A stretch of 36,530 nt of DNA. Origin: Coriobacteriia bacterium (GTDB lineage: Bacteria; Actinomycetota; Coriobacteriia; Anaerosomatales; SLCP01). This document shows, one piece after another, positions 29,760-36,530 of this stretch; within the stretch, counting starts at the first letter, position 1; every line of letters starts with the position of its first letter. Under the pieces are notes generated by a model that made no database searches, was not told the origin of the DNA, and saw only the letters and a program-made list of their open reading frames with translations. The translations under genes and the position numbers were made by a program. The stretch is taken from contig JAUVXE010000017.1 in the NCBI GenBank assembly GCA_030603745.1, positions 1 through 36,530 on the forward strand, in the 5' to 3' direction.

Positions 29760-30887
29760 ATGAGCTCCTACCGCGTGACACCCCCTCGCACCAGCGCCGA
29801 CCCGTCGCGACTCTACCTCTCGGTCGCGACCGTGCTCGCCGCCGCCGTGCTCGCCGTCTCCGTCCCCTCCATGGCCCCCGAGGTCACCGTGGGGTCGGAG
29901 CCGCACCGCGTCCCGCAGGGCGCGACCGTCGCCGACCTCGCCGAGGCGGGCGTGCTCGAGGCGGTGCCGGGAGACCTCATCGACGTCGAGGGCGAACCGC
30001 TCACCCTCGGCGGAGGGGGCGAGCCGGTCTTCTTCGTGAACGGCCGCCAGGTGCCCGCGCGCACGCTGCTCTCCGACGGCGACCGGGTCTCGGCGCGGCG
30101 CGGCGGCGATCTGAGCGAGTCGACCGAGGTCACCCGCACCACCATCCCGATCCCGTTCGAGAAGGCCGGAAGCGGGCCGCTCATCTCGCTCGAGAGCCCC
30201 GGCTCGGTCGGCGTTCGCGAGACGGTCGTGGGCGTGGTCTCAGGCAAGGTCGTCTCGGTCCGCGACGTCGAGCCCGCGCAACCGATGGTGGTCCGCCGAT
30301 GGGTGCCCGATCCCGGCGCGCGGGTGGTCGCGCTCACCTTCGACGACGGCCCGTGGCCCGGGCAGACCGACCGCATCCTCGACATCCTCGCCGAGCACGA
30401 GGTTCGTGCGACCTTCTTCCCGATCGGCTACCTGACCGACCGCCACCCCGGCGTTGCGCGTCGGATCGTCGCCGAGGAGCACGTGATCGGCAATCACACC
30501 GCCGGCCACATCGTGCTCACGCGGCAGGGCGCGGACACGGTGCGGACCCAGATCGCCGGCGGCGCCGAGGTGCTCGAGCGGGTGACCGGGGTGCGGCCCA
30601 CCTGGTTCCGGCCGCCGGGCGGCGGCATGAGCCCCACCGTGCTCACGGAGGCCGACGCCCTCGGCCAGAAGCTCGTGATGTGGGACGTCGACCCGCAGGA
30701 CTGGCGGCGCCCCGGCGCCGAGGCGATCCGGGACGACATCCTCGCCAACGTGAAGCCGGGCTCGGTCGTGCTGCTGCACGACGGGGGCGGCGACCGCGCC
30801 CAGACCGTCGCGATGCTCCCCGGGCTGATCGAGGAGCTCAAGGCGCGGGGCTACCTGTTCGTGACCCTCGACGAGCTGCGCCGCTAG
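29760..30887 (+). CDS. Membrane-anchored polysaccharide deacetylase (NodB domain) with N-terminal beta domains
   Basis: 375 residues from ATG 29760, which has GAGG three bases upstream. One N-terminal signal anchor (LSVATVLAAAVLAVSVPSM, about 20-38). Residues about 45-180 form a beta-rich region with a repeat-like VPQGATVADLAEAGVLEAVPGD start, possibly a small beta-grasp or wall-binding unit. The NodB domain (about 185-375) has all five motifs: ALTFDDGPWPG (D195, D196), GNHTAGH (H246, H250), RPPGG (R284), a WDVDPQDW motif 4, and LLHDGGG (H340). It should remove N-acetyl groups from peptidoglycan or another surface glycan. Its TAG overlaps the convergent stop as CTAG. Confidence 0.92.
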   Translation: MSSYRVTPPRTSADPSRLYLSVATVLAAAVLAVSVPSMAPEVTVGSEPHRVPQGATVADLAEAGVLEAVPGDLIDVEGEPLTLGGGGEPVFFVNGRQVPARTLLSDGDRVSARRGGDLSESTEVTRTTIPIPFEKAGSGPLISLESPGSVGVRETVVGVVSGKVVSVRDVEPAQPMVVRRWVPDPGARVVALTFDDGPWPGQTDRILDILAEHEVRATFFPIGYLTDRHPGVARRIVAEEHVIGNHTAGHIVLTRQGADTVRTQIAGGAEVLERVTGVRPTWFRPPGGGMSPTVLTEADALGQKLVMWDVDPQDWRRPGAEAIRDDILANVKPGSVVLLHDGGGDRAQTVAMLPGLIEELKARGYLFVTLDELRR

Positions 30888-31486
30888 CGGCCGGGGCGGC
30901 TCGAGGCGCGCAGGGTGCGCGTGGGCGTGACGAGCACGTCGAGCACCGCGTCGTGCGGGTCGCAGGGGACCGTGGAGAGCACCTGCCCGTCGAACGCGTA
31001 CCCGACCCTGAGCGCGCGGCCGAGCAACGGGAGGAGCCGGTCGTAGTAGCCGCCGCCGTGGCCGATCCGCTGACACGTCGCGTCGAACGCCACGCCGGGC
31101 ACGATCACGATGTCGACCTCGTCGGGTTCCACGAGCGGGGCGTCAGCGGCCGGCTCGGGGATGCCGAACGCGCCGGGTGAGAGGTCGCACGCGCGCGGCG
31201 CGAGGTGGAGCGTGAGGCGCTGGGGGCCGGTCACGCGCGGGTAGGCGACGCGCGCGGGGGGCTCGAGGGCGCAGAGCGCCGCGACCGCCGGCGCCGGGTC
31301 GAGCTCCTCGGCGGAGGCCGCGTAGGCGAGCACGGTGAGCTCGCGGCCCGGGCTTCGCAGCTCCGGGAGCGCGAGCAGCCGGTCCGCGGCGTGGCGGGCG
31401 AGGAGGGCACGCTGCTCGGGGAGCACGTTCTGGCGTGCCGCCCGCCCCCGCAGGCGGGCCGAGGCCTTGTCCGGCACCGCGCTCAC
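30884..31486 (-). CDS. 5-formyltetrahydrofolate cyclo-ligase
   Basis: 200 residues from GTG 31486, whose first bases overlap the HAD stop as GTGA. It converts 5-formyl-THF to 5,10-methenyl-THF with ATP. The family signature GHGGGYYDR lies at 142-150, preceded by GAFGIPEP (105-112) and DIVIVPGVAFD (125-135). A basic N-terminus (ASARLRGRAARQ) matches the R...R start of these enzymes. Length fits. Convergent with the deacetylase, sharing the four bases CTAG as both stop codons. Confidence 0.92.
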   Translation of the reverse strand: MSAVPDKASARLRGRAARQNVLPEQRALLARHAADRLLALPELRSPGRELTVLAYAASAEELDPAPAVAALCALEPPARVAYPRVTGPQRLTLHLAPRACDLSPGAFGIPEPAADAPLVEPDEVDIVIVPGVAFDATCQRIGHGGGYYDRLLPLLGRALRVGYAFDGQVLSTVPCDPHDAVLDVLVTPTRTLRASSRPGR

Positions 31487-32394
31487 GCGAGCTCGCTCCG
31501 GGCGGCGAGCCATGCGTCCGCGAGCTCGGCCCACCCCTCGCCGCGCCGCGCGCGAGTGGCGGCGATGTTGGCGCGGGTCGAAGCGGCCTCGAGCACGCGC
31601 GCGTCGTCGAGCGCGTTTGCGACGAGCACCCCGAGCCCCACGGCGTCGGCCATCTCGACGTCGGTGGCCGAGTCGCCGATGGCGAGCGCGTCGGCGGGTT
31701 CGAGGCCGCGCCGCGCGAGGTCGCGCGAGATCGCGTCGGACTTGTGCACCCCCTGGGGGATGAGGTGGTAGGCGTGCACCTCGGCCACGCCGCGCAGCGT
31801 GTGGACCGGCGGGTTGATGACGCCGTTGTCGACGATGCGCACCGGAAGCTCGAGCGTGTCGAGCGCGGACTGCGCCTCGGCAAGTGGCACGTTGCCGCGA
31901 AGCACGTGCGTGGCCTCACGGTTCAGGTGCCACGGCGCGTGCTCCTCGATGCGGCCCGGGAATGCCCGGCGGAGCAGCTCGAGCGCGCCGGCCCGCGTGA
32001 TCGCCTCGTAGGGGGTCTCGCCCTCACGGAGCGCGTCTTTGTTCCAGTCCCCGGTGAAGTAGAGCGGCGCCTCGCCTCTGCCGGGCACGATCACGCAGCC
32101 CACCTCGGCGATGTAGGAGTCCCAGCCGAGGAGCCGTGCGACCTCGAGGAGCTGCCAGCGGTTGCGGCCCGAGCAGATCACGCAGGTGAGCCCAGCGCGG
32201 TTGAGGTCGACCACCGCGCGGACGGCGGTGAGTGAGGGGGCGCCCTCCGCGCTCGCGAGGAGGCTCGCGCCCGGGCCGAGGAGGGTGCCGTCGAGGTCGG
32301 TGTAGAGGACGCTCGCGCGGCTGAGCGCCGCCGGTGCGAGCGGGTGGGAGTCGAGCGAGGGCGGGGCTGCGGGTGCGGCTGCGGGTGCGGGCAT
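31483..32394 (-). CDS. HAD superfamily hydrolase (Cof-type / mannosyl-phosphoglycerate phosphatase-like)
   Basis: 303 residues from ATG 32394, with GAGGAG five bases upstream. HAD motifs: I DLDGTLL (33-39), II CSGRNRW (74-80), III K218 in GVHKSDAI, and IV GDSATDVEMADAVG (240-253). The long cap (about 85-205) makes it a Cof/C2-type phosphatase, acting on sugar or nucleotide phosphates. The first 25 residues are Pro/Ala-rich and probably disordered. It is the first gene of a two-gene unit with the cyclo-ligase. Its likely promoter lies at 32453-32483, in the start region of the RHS gene. Confidence 0.88.
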   Translation of the reverse strand: MPAPAAAPAAPPSLDSHPLAPAALSRASVLYTDLDGTLLGPGASLLASAEGAPSLTAVRAVVDLNRAGLTCVICSGRNRWQLLEVARLLGWDSYIAEVGCVIVPGRGEAPLYFTGDWNKDALREGETPYEAITRAGALELLRRAFPGRIEEHAPWHLNREATHVLRGNVPLAEAQSALDTLELPVRIVDNGVINPPVHTLRGVAEVHAYHLIPQGVHKSDAISRDLARRGLEPADALAIGDSATDVEMADAVGLGVLVANALDDARVLEAASTRANIAATRARRGEGWAELADAWLAARSELA

Positions 32395-32452
32395 GGGGCT
32401 CCTCGGCGGGTGGAGGCGGAGCGCTCGAAGTCGCGAGCGGCGTTCGTGAAGG

Positions 32453-32483
32453 ATTCTACCCGCACAGGCGGGCATCGGGGCAA
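32453..32483 (-). promoter_or_regulatory. Candidate promoter of the HAD / cyclo-ligase pair
   Basis: On the minus strand TAGAAT (32458-32453) is a good -10; TTGCCC (32483-32478) is a possible -35 with a 19-base spacer. A short hairpin CCCGC-ACAG-GCGGG lies between them. The region also contains the open start of the RHS frame, so the HAD promoter marks how close the RHS insertion comes. Confidence 0.45.
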
Positions 32484-32488
32484 GCGGG

Positions 32489-35400
32489 GTGAGCGTTGAT
32501 GAACGTGGGAGTCAGGGCATCAGACCTAAGACCGCCCCGGCCACGCACGGTGAGCGCACCGACTACGAGTTCGTGGTCGTGCCCTACAACGACACCGCAG
32601 GCGAGGCGACGTTTGCGGAGTGCGCGAGTGCGCTGACGGCGATAGACAATCGCACCGTCAGCGTGAACGACGATCCCCGCCACACAGCGTTCGACCTCGA
32701 CGAGATCCTCACCGACAACGCGACGATCGAGCTCGACTCAGGCGCGCTCACCCTTGAGAACACCGACCTCGATATCGCGTCGTGGGGTCCGGACGCGTCT
32801 CTCTCGCGTCACTACTCCTCGTCGGACACCGGGGAGGGGAGCTTTGCGCGCGGATGGCGCTTCGACTTCGAGCGCAGGCTGAGCATCCACGAGACCGGCG
32901 CGGTCTACCTTGATGAGAGTGGTGACTGGCACTCGTTCAGGTCGGCCGGAGGCATGTATCACGGTCCGGTGGGCTACCATGCAGAGCTCGAAGAGCACGA
33001 CCCGCTGATCGGCGCGACCACCTACACGCTCACCTTCAAGGACCGCTCGTTCCTCACGTTCGACAACGACGGCATCCTGATCGCCGAGACCGACAAGAAC
33101 GGCCAGTCCACAGGCTATACCTACGCCCCGAACCCGCACTCGCCGGACACGATCACGATCACCGCGTCCAACGGGCAGAGCATCGCCGTCGAGCTCGACG
33201 CGGCGGGCCGCGTGCGGGCTGCCTCCTATAGTGCTGGGGGCGTGACGCGGGAGGTGCGCTACGAGACGACCGGTACCGGAGGCGACGAGGTCGCGACCGT
33301 CACGTTCTACCCCGGGCAGGCCGACGAGTTCACGGTCCGCTACACGTACGGCAACGGCCGGATCATCGCTATCGACATGCCCGGACGGACCTTCGCCGGA
33401 GTCGAGCCGAGGTGGGATGTCGACTACGCCGCTGTCACCGGGAAGACCATCGGGCTGACCGCGCCCGCGCACTCCCCGGGGCTGCGGCCGACACTTGGGA
33501 TCGGCTACTACGAGGATCCCGACACCAGCCTCGACCGTGCGAGCATCACGAGGTCAGCCGAGGTCAGCGGCACGGTGCAAAGTGTCGTCGTCGATTACGC
33601 CTGGAACCCGACCGGCACACTCGCCTATCGCACCGACGACCGTCTTGCCGGGCAGCCCGAGCAGCGGTGGACCTACGAGTACTCGAGTACGAACGAACCC
33701 ATCCGTGAGACGGCGCCGTCAGGCAAGCAGCTCCAGCGCCTGCTCGACGTACGCGGCAACGTCGAGATCGAGTACGACGAGGACCATCACGTCACGCTCT
33801 ACGAGTATGACGAGCACGACCAGGTCAAGAAGAAGATCGATCCTCGCGGCAACACGACTCACTACACCTACACGCACGAGGGCAACCTGAAGTCCGAGAA
33901 ACGTCTCCTCGAGATCGGACCTGGCGGAGAGATGCGCTACTCCGAGACCGAGTGCGTCTACGACTCCAACGGGAGAAGGACGCTTGAGCGCACGCTTCTT
34001 GAAGGCGACCGCTGGCTCGCGACCGAAAGCGACTACACCGGTTCGCTCACAGACCAGCCCACCAAAGTGACTCAGGTCGCCCAGGTCAAGAGCGGCTCGA
34101 CGTTCAGCGACTCGCCCATCACCCTCGGCGGGGGCGCAACGGTAGCGGGCATCGTCTCCGAGACCGCGTACGACCCGTTCGGCAACGTCACCTTGCGAAA
34201 GGACGCGAACGGTCTCGTCACGTTCTCAGATGCGGCCTACTCGACAGGCGGCAAGCTCACGCGCTCGCGTGATGTCGAGGGAGTGCTCACCGAGAACGTC
34301 TACGACGCGCTCGGGCGTCTGACCGAGACGAAGTCGACCGTGGCGGCCAACGAGCATGGGCCGACAGTGGCCAACTGGAACCGGACCCAGATCGATCCCG
34401 AGGGTCGCACGGTCCGTGAGGAGTCTTTGGCCGCCAACGGTGCGGTCAATACCTGGACCGACTACCGCTACGACGCGCTCGGACGCAAGATCCGCACCAT
34501 CGATTCTGTGGCCGGCACGTCGGCCACGTGGTACAACGCCCGTGGTCACGCGGTCGCCACGTGGGAGCCGGACGTTTGGGACGAGGCGGCTCCCGATCTC
34601 GAGAAGGCCACGCGGGCGGTCTATGACGTCGATGGCCGCGACGTGCGTGCGATCGACGCGGGCAAGCCTGACTCCGCAGCCGTCATCAAGGAGTACCGGG
34701 CTGACGGACTCATCCTGAAGCTCACCCAGGCCGACGGCAGCTGGGTGAGCTACGAGTACGACGAGGGCGGCAACCAGACCGCCGAGATAGCACCCACCGA
34801 GACGCAGGGCACCCTCGCCCGCGCCGAGATGCGCTACGACGAAGGCGGGCGGCTCATCGAGAGTGAGTCCGCCGAGGGCATGGTCACCCGGACGTACTAC
34901 GATCGCGCGGACCGTCCGATCAAGGTCGTCTCGGTCGAGTTCGACGGGGTCGACGAATACGAGACAGTGGCCACCGAGAGCGTCTTCAACGAGCTCGGCT
35001 GGGAGCTCTCCACCACCGATGCCGACGGCGTCGTCAAGCAGTCGCAATACGATGCGCTCGGCAACGTGGTGCAGGAGAAGACGCTCGGGGACGGCGGCTC
35101 CGTGGTCACGACCGTCGACTTCGAGTACGACGTGAAGAAGCGCCTCAAGAAGAAGTCCACGGCCGAACACGGCGGCGTCAACACGGTCGAGTACGGCTAC
35201 GATCCGTTCGGGCGCGTAGTCGCCGAGGACCACATCAAGGCGGGCGCGACCTCGAAATCGGTTCGCACCCGGTATGACGAGTACGACCGTGAGACCCGCA
35301 TCGAGGACCTGAAGCGCGGGATCGTGCGCGAGTACGACTTCGCCGGGGCAGGCAAGAAGAAGTCGATCGAGACCCTCACGTACGGCAGCGTCGTGACGGC

Positions 35401-36530
35401 TGTCACCTTCGACGAACTCGATCGCGAGACGACGAGCACCGCGATGTTCTCGCTCGCGCCGGATGCGGTCGAGGTCTCGCGCGCCCTTGCGTGGAACGGT
35501 GCGAAGAACCTGCCGGTCACCTCCACGCTCAAGATCGGTTCCGGCACGTGGGCGACCAGCTACACCTACGACGACGGTGACAAGCTCACCTCAATCACCG
35601 GCGGCATGTGGGACCTAGGAGGCGTGAGCGTCGAGTACAACGAGGCCGCCGCCACCAAGAAGCTCGACACCGTCGCACTGCCGTGGGGCGGAGCTACTAC
35701 GCGGACCTTCGAGTACACCACCGCGGGCCGTCTTGGGAAGGCGGTCGTCTCACCGACCCGCTCGATCCTCTACACCTGGGATGCGAACGGTACCGGCAAT
35801 CTCGAGAAGGTCGTCGACGGTGGTGTCACCACGAGCCTGACCTACGCGGGCGGTCAGCTCGCGACCTTGGCCAGGGGAGGTGTGGTCACCACCTACGGCT
35901 TCGACGAGGCGGGTCGGCGCGACCTCGCCAACACGCCAGGCGTGGGCTCCGAGCACATGACCTGGACGGGCGAGGACCGGCTCGCCACCTGGACGCGCAC
36001 GGACGCGTCCGGCGCCACCGCCGCTTCTGCCGCCTACGCCTACGACGGCGACGGGCAGCGCGTCTCGGCCACCGTCACCGCGCCTTCGCCGTGGAGCGAG
36101 GCATCGGTCGAGACCACCTACACCTACGGTTGGGACGCGCTTGAGCTTCGCTGGGCCAAGGCGCAAAGCGCCGAGACAAGCGCCACGCTCACCTACCTCT
36201 TCGACGAGTCGGACCGCCCCTTCGCCGCCGCCTACGAGGTCGAGCGCTCAGGCGAGACCACCTCTGCCGTCTTCGGCCTGCTCCTCACCGACCACGGCGA
36301 CGTGGTGGGGCTCGTAGACGCCGGTGGCGAGCAGTTCGCCCGCTACACGTACGGTCCCTTCGGCGAGGCCGAGGAGACGACAAGCCGCGCGACCGGTGCC
36401 CTGAGCGCCACGCTCGCCGCAGAGATCACCGCCTTCCAGCCGCTGCGCTACGCCGGCTACTGCTACGACCCGTGGTCTTCCGCCTACTACCTCCAGGCCC
36501 GCTACTACGACCCGGCAACCAAGCAGTTTC
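32489..36530 (+). CDS. RHS/YD-repeat protein, 5'-truncated and cut by the window at its RHS core
   Basis: One reading frame is open from 32450 to the last base; GTG 32489 is the first start codon but has no ribosome site. There is no signal peptide. Residues about 25-50 (TDYEFVVVPYNDTAGEATF) look like the end of a fibronectin-III or similar domain, suggesting the true 5' part is missing. From about 106 comes an RHS entry segment (SRHYSSSDTGEGSFARGW), then many YD repeats (YDPFGNV, YDALGRL, YDALGRK). The window stops in the RHS core LRYAGYCYDPW..AYYLQARYYDPATKQF, which normally ends with a DP motif and a variable toxin. RHS proteins form cocoons that carry toxins in contact-dependent killing. 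Confidence 0.88.
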   Translation, partial: MSVDERGSQGIRPKTAPATHGERTDYEFVVVPYNDTAGEATFAECASALTAIDNRTVSVNDDPRHTAFDLDEILTDNATIELDSGALTLENTDLDIASWGPDASLSRHYSSSDTGEGSFARGWRFDFERRLSIHETGAVYLDESGDWHSFRSAGGMYHGPVGYHAELEEHDPLIGATTYTLTFKDRSFLTFDNDGILIAETDKNGQSTGYTYAPNPHSPDTITITASNGQSIAVELDAAGRVRAASYSAGGVTREVRYETTGTGGDEVATVTFYPGQADEFTVRYTYGNGRIIAIDMPGRTFAGVEPRWDVDYAAVTGKTIGLTAPAHSPGLRPTLGIGYYEDPDTSLDRASITRSAEVSGTVQSVVVDYAWNPTGTLAYRTDDRLAGQPEQRWTYEYSSTNEPIRETAPSGKQLQRLLDVRGNVEIEYDEDHHVTLYEYDEHDQVKKKIDPRGNTTHYTYTHEGNLKSEKRLLEIGPGGEMRYSETECVYDSNGRRTLERTLLEGDRWLATESDYTGSLTDQPTKVTQVAQVKSGSTFSDSPITLGGGATVAGIVSETAYDPFGNVTLRKDANGLVTFSDAAYSTGGKLTRSRDVEGVLTENVYDALGRLTETKSTVAANEHGPTVANWNRTQIDPEGRTVREESLAANGAVNTWTDYRYDALGRKIRTIDSVAGTSATWYNARGHAVATWEPDVWDEAAPDLEKATRAVYDVDGRDVRAIDAGKPDSAAVIKEYRADGLILKLTQADGSWVSYEYDEGGNQTAEIAPTETQGTLARAEMRYDEGGRLIESESAEGMVTRTYYDRADRPIKVVSVEFDGVDEYETVATESVFNELGWELSTTDADGVVKQSQYDALGNVVQEKTLGDGGSVVTTVDFEYDVKKRLKKKSTAEHGGVNTVEYGYDPFGRVVAEDHIKAGATSKSVRTRYDEYDRETRIEDLKRGIVREYDFAGAGKKKSIETLTYGSVVTAVTFDELDRETTSTAMFSLAPDAVEVSRALAWNGAKNLPVTSTLKIGSGTWATSYTYDDGDKLTSITGGMWDLGGVSVEYNEAAATKKLDTVALPWGGATTRTFEYTTAGRLGKAVVSPTRSILYTWDANGTGNLEKVVDGGVTTSLTYAGGQLATLARGGVVTTYGFDEAGRRDLANTPGVGSEHMTWTGEDRLATWTRTDASGATAASAAYAYDGDGQRVSATVTAPSPWSEASVETTYTYGWDALELRWAKAQSAETSATLTYLFDESDRPFAAAYEVERSGETTSAVFGLLLTDHGDVVGLVDAGGEQFARYTYGPFGEAEETTSRATGALSATLAAEITAFQPLRYAGYCYDPWSSAYYLQARYYDPATKQF
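33790..35230 (+). repeat. YD/RHS peptide-repeat region inside the RHS gene
   Basis: Degenerate repeats with core YD...G/R. Readable units include YEYDEHDQ (near 33797), YDPFGNV (34169), YDALGRL (34301), YDALGRK (34469), YDVDGRD (34621), YDEGGNQ (34757), YDEGGRL (34834), YDRADRP (34900), YDALGNV (35047), YDVKKRL (35126) and YDPFGRV (35201). TACGACGCGCTCGG is repeated exactly at 34301 and 34469, and nearly so at 35047. Such repeats build the RHS beta-sheet shell. Confidence 0.85.

Noticed and set aside
34226-35233. Open frame of 335 codons on the minus strand within the RHS gene
   Set aside because: Mirror of the YD repeats; no motif or start signals, while the plus frame is continuous for 4 kb.
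32489-36530. CRISPR array or tandem DNA repeat in the lower-G+C region
   Set aside because: The repetition is at the protein level (YD repeats) with varying spacing; no constant direct repeats with spacers exist.

Overview
The window is about 70% G+C, densely coded, and rich in GTG/TTG starts and in ATGA/GTGA stop-start overlaps. The gene set includes PspC/LiaF-type envelope-stress proteins, a UPF0182 membrane protein, a T-box leader, an actinobacterial holin-X-type protein, an RlpA-like secreted protein and leaderless-looking promoters. This suggests a high-G+C actinobacterium, possibly a deep or anaerobic lineage near Coriobacteriia. That placement is inference from gene content; there is no rRNA or other marker gene in the window.

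Layout. 1-9300: tail of a membrane protein, an AlkD-like DNA glycosylase (-), a nitroreductase and an EamA exporter (+), an acylphosphatase plus three-gene ABC-2 exporter operon (-), then a small membrane protein, hemolysin III, an FNR-type reductase and an unknown membrane protein (+), closed by a perfect hairpin against a SlyD-type FKBP (-). 9300-15160: a small winged-helix protein behind paired operator-like dyads, then a tight run of CNNM/CBS protein, PspC, LiaF-like, PspC, amidohydrolase and methyltransferase. 15160-22280: Maf (-), divergent from a coupled HEAT-repeat protein, HD-GYP phosphodiesterase and UPF0182 set. 22280-24590: a long structured leader, an RlpA-like secreted protein, then a holin-X-like protein, a small membrane protein and a stand-alone cyanophycin-synthetase-N-like domain. 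24584-27150: promoter, T-box riboswitch, PLP aminotransferase and D-Ala-D-Ala ligase. 27260-30890: YtxH/LEA-like protein, then PRC-barrel, GNAT, YbaK and polysaccharide deacetylase genes. 30884-32394: 5-formyl-THF cyclo-ligase and HAD phosphatase (-). 32489-36530: one continuous, apparently acquired and 5'-truncated RHS/YD-repeat gene that runs off the window inside its RHS core, just before the expected variable toxin tip.

How the genes fit together. Much of the region concerns the cell envelope: peptidoglycan precursor supply (Ddl), wall processing (RlpA-like, polysaccharide deacetylase), envelope-stress proteins (PspC/LiaF), export, and a c-di-GMP-type HD-GYP enzyme coupled to a HEAT protein that appears to share its N-terminal module. 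The best leads for something undescribed are the HEAT/HD-GYP/UPF0182 operon, the stand-alone CphA-N-like protein next to a T-box-controlled aminotransferase-Ddl pair, the paired dyads in front of the winged-helix gene, and the decapitated RHS locus. All functional calls rest on motifs read by eye; no database search was run.
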